This document shows positions 25,819-33,190 of a DNA stretch of 40,671 nucleotides, in pieces. Numbering within the stretch: position 1 is the stretch's first letter; the number at the start of each line of letters is the position of its first letter. The notes below the pieces were generated by a model. It saw only the letters and a list, made by a program, of their open reading frames with translations, made no database searches and was not told the DNA's origin. The position numbers and the translations under genes were made by a program. Location: assembly GCA_018821305.1 (NCBI GenBank), contig JAHJMN010000012.1:1-40671 (forward strand), given 5' to 3'. The DNA is from Myxococcota bacterium. GTDB lineage: Bacteria; Myxococcota_A; Polyangia; HGW-17.

Positions 25819-26820
25819 ATGAATGACATCATCCTCTATACTACAGAAGACGGTCGCAGTCAGATCAAACTCAGAACAAGGAACCAATCCGTCTGGCTCA
25901 CCCAGCGCGAGATGGCACTTCTTTTTGATGTGAGCACGGATAACGTAAGCCTGCACCTTAAAAACATCTTTGCACAGGGGGAGCTCGATGAGCATTCAGT
26001 TACCGAGGAATCCTCGGTAACTGCCGCCGACGGCAAAAACTACCTGACCAGACTCTACAATCTCGATACTATTCTGGCCGTGGGCTATAGAGTGCGTTCG
26101 CCGCGCGGTGTGCAGTTCCGTCGCTGGGCAACCACCATCCTCAAGGAATATCTGTTAAAGGGCTTTGCTATGGATGATGAACGTCTGAAGAATCCGGATG
26201 GCCGGCCGGACTACTTCGACGAGATGCTGGAGCGAATAAGGGACATCCGTGCTTCTGAAAAGCGTTTTTATCAGAAAGTACGCGATCTCTTTGCACTGAG
26301 CAGTGACTATGATAAAACGGACAAAACCACACAGACATTCTTTGCCACTGTGCAAAATGTGCTGCTTTACGCAGTAACCCGGAAAACCGCCGCTGAACTC
26401 ATTACCGACCGAATAAATCCGACTGATCCTCATTTCGGGCTACTCTCCTGGAAGGGTGCCACAGTGCGCAAAGCGGATATCCTTGTGGCTAAAAATTACC
26501 TTACCGAGGATGAGATCGACACATTGAATAGGCTTGTGGTCATCTTTCTGGAAACCGCTGAACTGCGGGCAAAAAGCAAACAGGTGACAACCATGAGTTA
26601 CTGGAGAGAAAATGTAAATCAGATCATAACCTCAAACGGCTTCCCACTGCTAAATCACTCAGGGTCCATAAGTCACGAGAAGATGGAGAGCAAAACAAGC
26701 GCACTTTATCTCGAATACGACCAGCAACGCAAACTTAAAGAAGCAAAGGAAGCAGATCAGGAAGACGAGGTTGACCTCAAAGCCCTCGAAGACGAAATCA
26801 AAGAACGTCCTAACAAATGA
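25819..26820 (+). CDS. rhuM: RhuM-family (virulence RhuM) protein
   Basis: 333 residues. The conserved N-terminal region reads IILYTTEDGRSQIKLRTRNQ, then WLTQREMALLFDVSTDNVSL (DNA-binding-like), YNLDTILAVGYRVRSPRGVQFR and RWATTILKEYLLKGFAMDDE, all typical of RhuM proteins. The C-terminus is charged and helical (ALYLEYDQQRKLKEAKEADQ). RhuM genes often sit inside type I restriction-modification loci; here the gene lies between hsdR and hsdM remnants and its stop overlaps the hsdM start as ATGA. Length is full, so it may still be expressed. Molecular function of the family is unclear. Confidence 0.88.
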   Translation: MNDIILYTTEDGRSQIKLRTRNQSVWLTQREMALLFDVSTDNVSLHLKNIFAQGELDEHSVTEESSVTAADGKNYLTRLYNLDTILAVGYRVRSPRGVQFRRWATTILKEYLLKGFAMDDERLKNPDGRPDYFDEMLERIRDIRASEKRFYQKVRDLFALSSDYDKTDKTTQTFFATVQNVLLYAVTRKTAAELITDRINPTDPHFGLLSWKGATVRKADILVAKNYLTEDEIDTLNRLVVIFLETAELRAKSKQVTTMSYWRENVNQIITSNGFPLLNHSGSISHEKMESKTSALYLEYDQQRKLKEAKEADQEDEVDLKALEDEIKERPNK

Positions 26821-26970
26821 CCAAAAAACCTGGTAACGCACAGTGGGATATAGTTGACCAATTGCGCGGTGCTTTGAACGCGGATGACTTTCGCGATTAC
26901 ATGCTATCTTTCCTTTTTCTGCGCTATCTGTCTGACAACTATGAGGTGTGCGGTGGGGTAATCACATAGA
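26817..26970 (+). pseudogene. hsdM: Type I restriction methylase M subunit, N-terminal fragment
   Basis: Starting in the ATGA overlap with rhuM, the frame reads MTKKPGNAQWDIVDQLRGAL, then NADDFRDYMLSFLFLRYLSD and NYE, the standard beginning of HsdM. After about 43 residues the sequence enters a CACCCCTGAATCC half-unit (GGGGTAATCACAT) and stops at TAG. The methyltransferase domain is lost, so the type I system is not functional here. Confidence 0.8.
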
Positions 26971-27022
26971 CGTGAATGACCACACCCCTGAATCCTCACA
27001 CATCCTTGAATGAACGGATCAT
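26955..27022 (+). repeat. CACCCCTGAATCC-family half-unit at an hsdM/DUF5131 junction
   Basis: GGGGTAATCACATAGACGTG through TGAATGAACGGATCAT matches 33944-34011 nearly base for base. Upstream is truncated hsdM; 24 bases downstream is the 3' end of the split DUF5131 gene. Confidence 0.8.
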
Positions 27023-27045
27023 TCGCCCTGCCCTTATCTCAACAA

Positions 27046-27120
27046 TCATCCTACGGCCTGTCGTGGGAACTCGTCCCAGGTCCGACCGTCGAGCTCGCGA
27101 CCAGCGGCTTTCTTATTAGT
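27046..27120 (-). pseudogene. 3' remainder of the split DUF5131 gene
   Basis: Read on the minus strand from the target duplication, this encodes KKAAGRELDGRTWDEFPRQA then VG and a stop. That is the normal ending of DUF5131 proteins, and it joins exactly in frame to ...FFKQWGGVNK of the main part once the 151-bp element and one target copy are removed. Confidence 0.85.
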
Positions 27121-27271
27121 TCGTGTCCTGAAATTCAATTTTTGTCAAAATTGAGCATGTTTAAGAAAACATGCTATTCAGAACACTACAATAATTTCAA
27201 GCTTTTCATTCTTAATGTCCTGTGTATAAATTCGTCATTAACTTGAAAATGTCGAATTACAGGACATTAAC
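27121..27271 (+). mobile_element. TGTCCTG element, copy 3 (151 bp), inside the DUF5131 gene
   Basis: Runs from TCGTGTCCTGAAATTC to AATTACAGGACATTAAC. Flanks are TTATTAGT (27113-27120) and TTATTAAC (27272-27279), an 8-bp duplication with two changes. The inner hairpin AGCATGTTT-AAGA-AAACATGCT has no sequence match in the other copies. It supplies the new C-terminus and stop of the interrupted gene. Confidence 0.8.
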
Positions 27272-27921
27272 TTATTAACACCACCCCATTGTTTAAAGAA
27301 AAATGAGATTTTCTGCTTTGTACATTGATCCCGGATATCTTTTACCCACAAAGGATTCATTTTGCGGGCTCCGGGCCCGGATTCACCACCGGCAATTACC
27401 CAGTCAATTCCTGATAAATCAACTTCCGGAATCCCGGAAATAAGGGGCTCCATGCTTATAAACTTCACGAAAGAAGGCACCGATTTCAAATCATCAATAC
27501 GATGAACATAATCAGCACTTTCCACCGTTACCCCCATCCACACATTCTCCGGCCATTCCAGTTCCCCCGCCATTTCCGCCAGTATGTCTGACCTCTTCGT
27601 AAGAACCTGAAACGTATGCTGCTTTGCCACCGTCATCACTCTGAAAATCTCCCGGATAAACTCTCCCGGAACATCCTCATGAAACAAATCACTCATACTG
27701 TTAACAAAGATCATCCTCGGCTTTTTCCACAGAAGCGGATACCCCACAACACCCTCATGACACCGCACTTCAAATCCATCTCTATAATTTACCTGCCCCA
27801 TTGCCTGAAGCCGCAACGCCATCCTCTCGGCATAACAGTTCCGACACCCCTCACTGATTTTAGTACACCCCGTAACAGGATTCCAGGTAACCTCAGTCCA
27901 CTCAATCCGAGTACTCGCCAT
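27238..27921 (-). CDS. DUF5131 (phage Gp37/Gp68-like) protein, C-terminus replaced by an insertion
   Basis: 227 residues. It starts STRIEWTEVTWNPVTGC and has the family's Cys set Cys19-x6-Cys26-x2-Cys29 (GCTKISEGCRNCY), MIFVNSMSDLFHEDVP, FQVLTKRSD, VWMGVTVES, FISMEPLI and WVIAGGESGPGARKM. From NKLMSCNSTFSS onward the residues are encoded by the TGTCCTG element; the native end lies at 27046-27120. About 24 native residues are replaced, so activity is doubtful. The family occurs in phages and defence islands, often with a TcmP partner, which was not seen here. Biochemical role unknown. Confidence 0.85.
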   Translation of the reverse strand: MASTRIEWTEVTWNPVTGCTKISEGCRNCYAERMALRLQAMGQVNYRDGFEVRCHEGVVGYPLLWKKPRMIFVNSMSDLFHEDVPGEFIREIFRVMTVAKQHTFQVLTKRSDILAEMAGELEWPENVWMGVTVESADYVHRIDDLKSVPSFVKFISMEPLISGIPEVDLSGIDWVIAGGESGPGARKMNPLWVKDIRDQCTKQKISFFFKQWGGVNKLMSCNSTFSS

Positions 27922-27934
27922 GATTGGGTTATTC

Positions 27935-28318
27935 CTATTTGGGGATATTCAATAAAACTACAAAGCTTGCCATTAGTTCATCATATTTGATAGGAGCATT
28001 ATGACCTTGAAGTGCTTTATACCCTGATTCCATCAATTCTAGTAGCGAAATATTTTTATTGAATTCTTTTTTTAGGTGCTGCTGGGTATTAAAAGTAATA
28101 TCAGCGATACGTTCCGGTTTTTCTTTTGTACGTTTTGATAATTCACTAATAAGAAATTTAAATCTTTGAACAGAACTGTGGTTCTTATCGATCAATTTTC
28201 CTGCATTTAAAGAAGCTAATCTATATTCAAGTGTTTCGGGAGTTTTCTCTTTTTTTACAGAAGTCCCACATGATACAAATAGAATTGAAAATATCGAAAA
28301 GAAAAAAATATATCTCAT
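27935..28318 (-). CDS. Small lipoprotein of unknown function
   Basis: About 127 residues from the ATG at 28318, which overlaps the stop of the preceding gene as TAATG; an upstream TTG at 28327 is less likely. Lipobox LFVSC marks an acylated Cys near residue 18. The mature part is Lys-rich and helical without a known motif. It is translationally coupled to the next lipoprotein gene upstream, so the two probably act together. Confidence 0.75.
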   Translation of the reverse strand: MRYIFFFSIFSILFVSCGTSVKKEKTPETLEYRLASLNAGKLIDKNHSSVQRFKFLISELSKRTKEKPERIADITFNTQQHLKKEFNKNISLLELMESGYKALQGHNAPIKYDELMASFVVLLNIPK

Positions 28319-28896
28319 TATCTGCAATCCTTACTTTTTATATCGTCATTGGTATTTTGTATTAAATCAGGCCCACTACTAATGACACAAAAACCATCTC
28401 CAACTTTTTTTACAAAAATCGTATTTCCCCATGCGTCCTTTAAATCAGGTTTCTTGATCATTCCTGCTTTTATTAAAGCATTTAATAGCTCGGGACCGGA
28501 CATTCCTTTATGTTCAGGCTCCTCATTACTTTCAGTCATTACTGAAGAAATATTATCCAATTTAAGCCTGGTGGTTACCTCTTTAGCTTTCTTAAATTTC
28601 CCCGAATTAACTTCACTCTTTTTAGGTTCCATATCAAGGAAAGAAAGCCTATTTGTAGCAAGTAAAAGATTTTCACAATTATAAGCGTTTTTCACTTCCT
28701 TAAATAAATTCCTGTTTTTATTGTCCTTAAAGAATCTAAAACACTTTTCAACAAAAACCTCTTCCTCTGCCATGAGAGGCAAAACTTTACATTTTTTTAA
28801 TTCTCCAAAAAGCTTTGTACAAAACATTTTATCTTCAGGTTTTTTGTTGCATCCCGAAAACACAATTATCAATACTGCCAAAAATAAAATTCTCAT
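28318..28896 (-). CDS. Lipoprotein with GspG-like C-terminal segment
   Basis: 192 residues from the ATG at 28896, seven bases after AAGGA; a GTG at 28902 sits too close to that site. Lipobox VFSGC gives an acylated Cys near 16. Four further Cys follow (FCTKLFGELKKCK, KCFRFF, NCENLL). The C-terminal stretch LKDAWGNTIFVKKVGDGFCV then SSGPDLIQNTNDDI resembles the calcium-loop end of type II secretion pseudopilins of the GspG type, but there is no pilin-like N-terminus. Probably an envelope protein using this small domain; function unknown. Confidence 0.75.
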   Translation of the reverse strand: MRILFLAVLIIVFSGCNKKPEDKMFCTKLFGELKKCKVLPLMAEEEVFVEKCFRFFKDNKNRNLFKEVKNAYNCENLLLATNRLSFLDMEPKKSEVNSGKFKKAKEVTTRLKLDNISSVMTESNEEPEHKGMSGPELLNALIKAGMIKKPDLKDAWGNTIFVKKVGDGFCVISSGPDLIQNTNDDIKSKDCR

Positions 28897-29139
28897 TTTC
28901 ACGTCCTTTTTAAAACTATCTATTGAAAAGAATTTGCTGTCAACATTTTCTTTAAAACGACATTGAGAATCTCAAATAATAAAAATTTATTAAAAAATCC
29001 ATCATGAACTTGATAAAGTAAAGAAATGGTTCAATTGTTTTGGACAGCATCAATACCAGAATCCAGGTAAACAACTGGAAACGGTTTCAAAGTGATAAGC
29101 AGAGTTGAGATTTACGCAAAACGTTTTTGGGGAGGACTC

Positions 29140-29553
29140 TCAAAAGGGAATGTCCTCATCATAATCAAAAGGCATAGAATCTTCCTTGTGTCCGACTGGA
29201 ATAACTATGCTGAGCAACCTTTCTCCTTGCGCTAATAGTTGATCATAAGTCATTATAGTTACACTGCTCAATCGGTGATTTAATCCGTGTAGTGCCCGTA
29301 ACTTTTGATCTTCCCAGCCCTTAGAGCGACCAATAATGATTTCGATGGGCGGAGTCAAATATTAGTACCTGCATATCTGGGCGCTTCAATTCGACAAGGT
29401 CTCGATATCCTGCAATTACGGTTGGAAGTAACAGATCCGTAAAAAATATTTTGTTTTCCAATGTTCTGAATTTGGGGACAAATTGATAATGCAATCTGGT
29501 TTTTTCAAGAGTAACTCTCTGTTCTTCCACAAAAACGTTTTCTTTGACGTAGT
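29140..29553 (-). pseudogene. sduA: Shedu-type (DUF4263) nuclease remnant, internally deleted
   Basis: Two frames on the minus strand carry pieces of one protein. The first reads FVPKFRTLENKIFFTDLLLP then AGYRDLVELKRPDMQVLI, with a PD-(D/E)xK-like Asp and ExK; it runs out of frame to a stop at 29321. The second (from about 29358) reads PPIEIIIGRSKGWEDQKL then LRALHGLNHRLSSVTIMTYD and QLLAQGERLL, the typical Shedu C-terminus. The part between is missing and the join is out of frame; the N-terminus is also lost, with a stop just before 29553. It lies immediately after the ATPase gene on the same strand. Confidence 0.75.
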
Positions 29554-29562
29554 TTTAAACAT

Positions 29563-31665
29563 TTATATCTTCTGCATTTTTATGTGTTTATTACACTCTT
29601 CTATTACATAATCTGGAATCATATCAAATTTTTCTGGACTCAATTGATTAATATATTCATTTTCTACATGATAAGTTTCATTTATGAATTTCTGAATTAC
29701 TGAGTTTTCTACATCATAATCAAATAGCCTAAATACTTGCAGTTTCTCATAACCATTATCGCACGATAAGTAAAGCGATTTCACTTCTTCGATATTAGAT
29801 GCTCGGTTCACTAACAATTGGTATTTAAAACCATTTATGGAGTCATCTATTGATGAACACCCTGCTTTAAATCGACTACTTTCCATTGTTGGATATTTAC
29901 CATTTTCGCACTTTGGCTCACGAGTGTCAATTGCAATTGGTCGTTTGTGTAGCAAATTTGACAATACCTGATATCCATCTCCTTTTTCATCCGTTATTTC
30001 TAGTAACCTTCTCAAATAGACTGCCTTAACAAGAACATCCTTATTCGAAGCAAGAGCGCCCTTGCATATTTCTGAGAATGTTTGAATGTCCCTCTTCTCA
30101 ATAACCACCTCTGAAATTTTGCCCTGTTTGTATTTCAAAAATGCGGCTTTAGTTTGATTCTGAAACTGGCTTGCGACAGCCTTAATGGTATCAATTATTG
30201 GCTCAACATCATGAGTCAGCATTAATACTGTCTTCCCTTTAAAGCAGGATTCCGCTTTTCTTCTGAAAAGCATTTCTAGTATTGCGTACTTCTTGTTCTT
30301 ATCAAATGAGGATATTGGGTCATCCAAGATAATAAGATTCGGTTTCTTCGCCAGACATTCGTACATGAATAAAACAATAGCAAAAGCATTCCGCTCGCCG
30401 AAGCTAAGATGCTGCTTCCCGCCACTTAGATGATCATCAAAATCCATGTGTAATAGTCTTAGTTGCGATTTTGCATCATCTCCAGCGATTTCTACTTTGT
30501 ATTTGTAGCCGGCATAAGCGAGGAAATCATTTATATCAGATTGATGTTTTTGTATTACTTTCTTCATTATCGAACGGAGAGTATTTAGTTTTATTTTTAA
30601 ATTTTCAGCCTCTTCAATTAGCTCGTCAATCGATGAATTTATTGACAAAACAGCCTTTCTGGTTTTCTCAGAGTCTAATCCAGAAAAAAAGTCTAGTTCC
30701 AACTTGTAAGAACTGAGTTTTTCAGCAATCATCTCTCCGGATTTAAAATCAAATCCGGTCAGGGTTCTCAACTTCTCGAGCTTTTCAACGAAGTTATCTA
30801 TTTGCATCTTAATGCCAACCAAAAACTCTATGTGTTCATTTTCAAGGCCATATTTTAACATTGTTATTTTTTCGAGCGTTGACCTTGCATTTTCTGAAAA
30901 ATATTCCCCCAGCTTTTGTATTACATCAATTATTCCGATCAAATTCTTAATAACGGTTTTGTTATATTCTTCGCTGACCTTTTTTATCTGCTCTCTTTTA
31001 CTTGTTGCGTCTACTGTACAAAATGGGCAGCTATCTGATAATTCCGTGAATTCATTTCCTTTGATCTGCCAATCTATCCAACTGATATTTTTATCACTCT
31101 GAATAAATGGGGAATATTGCTCAAGTCCAACTGGAATATGTTGAATCTTGTTTCCTTCTGCCAAACACTTCATACCAATAGATGATTTATTTAATCCAGT
31201 CTTCGTTAATTTAAATGCACCACCAAGTTCTTTCAGTTTGGCGATTAGATTTTCAAGACCTTCGTTCTTTAAAAACAATGATTTGATTTTTTGCATAATG
31301 ATTTCTATATCTCTTTCCAACTTCTTATAGTTATCGTTCTTTACAAAAACATCAAAGCTATTACTTACAAGTTCATCTGGCCGAAACACAATGTTGTTGA
31401 CGTAATCCTCATTAAAACACATCACACTTGAGATTTGGTTAGCTCCCGCCACCTGCGGAACTAGACCATCTGGATTAGTCTTCTTTAGTTTGAACGGCAT
31501 TAGCTCTTTGAGATTATATTCATTATCAGACATACAACATTGAATAGCCTTCGCGATAGTGCTCTTTCCTGCACCATTGGGCGCAAATTTTATGTTTAAC
31601 CGGCCTTCAACTATCTCAATACTCGCGGAGTCCAAGTTGTTGCAATTTTTTATTTCGAACTTCAT
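29563..31665 (-). CDS. RloC/PrrC-like AAA ATPase with CPFC hook (candidate anti-phage nuclease)
   Basis: 700 residues. Walker A is APNGAGKST (28-36); a central coiled-coil-like region holds SCPFC (212-216), as in zinc-hook proteins; the ABC-type signature LSFGERNAF (420-428), Walker B LIILDDP (444-450) and His485 (LTHD) follow. The C-terminal third has RRLLE (552-556) with His573 (NLLHKRP), and a late YHVENEYINQL (His666). An Arg-x3-Glu plus His set is what the anticodon nucleases PrrC and RloC use, so a tRNA-cutting defence protein is possible; this is inference. AAGGAG lies five bases before the ATG. No DNA-modification partner is intact nearby. Confidence 0.75.
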   Translation of the reverse strand: MKFEIKNCNNLDSASIEIVEGRLNIKFAPNGAGKSTIAKAIQCCMSDNEYNLKELMPFKLKKTNPDGLVPQVAGANQISSVMCFNEDYVNNIVFRPDELVSNSFDVFVKNDNYKKLERDIEIIMQKIKSLFLKNEGLENLIAKLKELGGAFKLTKTGLNKSSIGMKCLAEGNKIQHIPVGLEQYSPFIQSDKNISWIDWQIKGNEFTELSDSCPFCTVDATSKREQIKKVSEEYNKTVIKNLIGIIDVIQKLGEYFSENARSTLEKITMLKYGLENEHIEFLVGIKMQIDNFVEKLEKLRTLTGFDFKSGEMIAEKLSSYKLELDFFSGLDSEKTRKAVLSINSSIDELIEEAENLKIKLNTLRSIMKKVIQKHQSDINDFLAYAGYKYKVEIAGDDAKSQLRLLHMDFDDHLSGGKQHLSFGERNAFAIVLFMYECLAKKPNLIILDDPISSFDKNKKYAILEMLFRRKAESCFKGKTVLMLTHDVEPIIDTIKAVASQFQNQTKAAFLKYKQGKISEVVIEKRDIQTFSEICKGALASNKDVLVKAVYLRRLLEITDEKGDGYQVLSNLLHKRPIAIDTREPKCENGKYPTMESSRFKAGCSSIDDSINGFKYQLLVNRASNIEEVKSLYLSCDNGYEKLQVFRLFDYDVENSVIQKFINETYHVENEYINQLSPEKFDMIPDYVIEECNKHIKMQKI

Positions 31666-32245
31666 TTCGCTCCTTTATATTTGATTGAAGATACTCTTAA
31701 TGTTTTCTTTTTCATGCACAACCTATATCTTTTTGTCATTTATACCAATATTATCTAGGCTAAAATACAACTCAACAAAACTGTATCTACGAAAATTTTA
31801 TAACGAGTTTATGCGTCCACTAACTTTTTTAGTAACCCGAACTCGTTTTGTCAAGGTGGAAAACCTAAAAAATTTAAGTGTGTTTATCAGCAAGTTTTTG
31901 AATATATTAGTTCCCATTTTGAGTGGAATTTCAATTTAATATTTTGATACAGATTGGTTTCGATCTTCAAATGAAGACTACTAAACGAACTTGATTATTA
32001 AACACCTTGATTTTCCATGGGTTCGTGGTTTTCTTCCTTGGAGACAGGGAAAGCGAATGAATGAAATTTTCAAAGCAATCAAGAGTGATAGTGATCGGTT
32101 AAGGCCTCCAGACATCATAATGATTTTTTAAGATATAAAACAAGAGAACTTACATCGATTAGGAAACCAAACTAATCTGATTTTATGCGGTCATTTAAAA
32201 CAACTATCGTGGGCTTTTTATATTTGTGAACACTTATGACTATAT
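31666..32245. other. AT-rich stretch with a dispersed repeat
   Basis: No convincing gene. Bases 31782-31930 are a copy of the GTTTATGCGTCCACTA repeat. The remainder (31931-32245) shows nothing recognisable. Confidence 0.5.
31782..31930 (+). repeat. GTTTATGCGTCCACTA repeat, copy 1
   Basis: Shared core with 37906-38045: ATTTTATAAC, AGTTTATGCGTCCACTA, TTTTTTAGTAACC, GTTTTGTCAAGGTGGAAA, GTGTTTATC. A shorter version is at 33106-33175 (TTTTTTAGTAGCTAGAAAC, AGTTTTGTCAAG). Confidence 0.7.
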
Positions 32246-32776
32246 CTACGGCAGGTGAACACAAAGCCCTGAGTTTGGTCCTGGAGGGAGGCCGAAAGCA
32301 GTATCAACGCCTGTATTCTTACGAAGGTCATCAAGCAATGCTTTTGCAGAAATTGATTTACCTACCTTTAGCTCAGATTCTGCGCGTGGATTCTGCACAT
32401 TCTTCGCCCGATAGACGACAAGCTCTGCGATTCCATCTTCAATGGCTCGCAGGCAGATGGCACGAATATAGAAGCGGTTAAACTCACCTTCTGCAAGCAT
32501 TTCGTGCGCGTTGCAACGCATTTTAGGCCTAGAATAACTACCATTTTTCAGTTTACGTTGTTTTTCATAAAGGTTAAGGAAATTCAAAATTGCTTCACCT
32601 AACGTTATGTCGCTTCCTTGTCTGGCCGCTTCACGAATCAAATCCGGATAGTTTATTTGTCCCATCTGGTTTAGATTGTCGCTTATATAGAGGTCATTAT
32701 TAGAAATATCAAGTTCGATCTCTCTCAACATAAGATTCCTTGTCCGTTCGTCCAACTCTTTGTAATTCAGTGCCAT
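32246..32776 (-). CDS. Conserved hypothetical protein
   Basis: 176 residues, starting MALNYKELDERTRNLMLREI after a GGAGGA site. Other apparent conserved blocks are LAEGEFNRFYIRAICLRAIE and ELVVYRAKNVQNPRAESE, with a Gly/Pro-rich end (GLPPGPNSGL). I recall proteins of this type in many bacteria, often in accessory regions, but know no function. Cytoplasmic, no membrane segment. The C-terminal HLP may be original. Its downstream flank is unremarkable; upstream lies repeat DNA. Confidence 0.7.
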   Translation of the reverse strand: MALNYKELDERTRNLMLREIELDISNNDLYISDNLNQMGQINYPDLIREAARQGSDITLGEAILNFLNLYEKQRKLKNGSYSRPKMRCNAHEMLAEGEFNRFYIRAICLRAIEDGIAELVVYRAKNVQNPRAESELKVGKSISAKALLDDLRKNTGVDTAFGLPPGPNSGLCVHLP

Positions 32777-33190
32777 TGTTGTCTTCCTCCTTAATCAATT
32801 AAAAAGTTTTTTGTACCCCGCACAACCATTGCCGCATCATTTAAACTCCCAATCAGAAATATGTTCTGTGCTTTTAGTTTTATCCGAACAACTCGGCCTC
32901 TTCTGAACTAGGATTGATATATATAATTCTTTTTGCATTTTATAAAAACGTACAGTACGGAAATAAACTGTGGGTTTTATACTGTTCGGTTTATAATGAC
33001 GAAAGCCTTTTCTAATGCAATAAGTTTGCAAAATTTTGTTAAAGTTCGATTTTGATTATAAAAACTCCTTGTTAGAGGAAAGTCTGAAAATCACTTTTGT
33101 ACGCTTCTTTTAATTTTTTAGTAGCTAGAAACAGTTTTGTCAAGTTAGAAAATTGACTTAATTGAATTTATCCCTGACGAGCGGAGGGAA
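32777..33190. other. Gene-free stretch before the repeat array
   Basis: AT-rich; contains the promoter side of the gene starting at 32776 and, at 33106-33175, a short copy of the GTTTATGCGTCCACTA repeat. No credible coding frame. Confidence 0.5.
33106..33175 (+). repeat. GTTTATGCGTCCACTA repeat, partial copy 2
   Basis: TTTTTTAGTAGCTAGAAACA and GTTTTGTCAAG match the right half of the other two copies; the left half is absent. Confidence 0.55.

Noticed and set aside
27238-27271. Native C-terminus of DUF5131 as NKLMSCNSTFSS
   Set aside because: These codons belong to the TGTCCTG element; the native ending is found at 27046-27120.
32236-32481. Plus-strand frame of 81 codons
   Set aside because: Antisense shadow of the conserved protein at 32246-32776, which has a good ribosome site and protein-like sequence.
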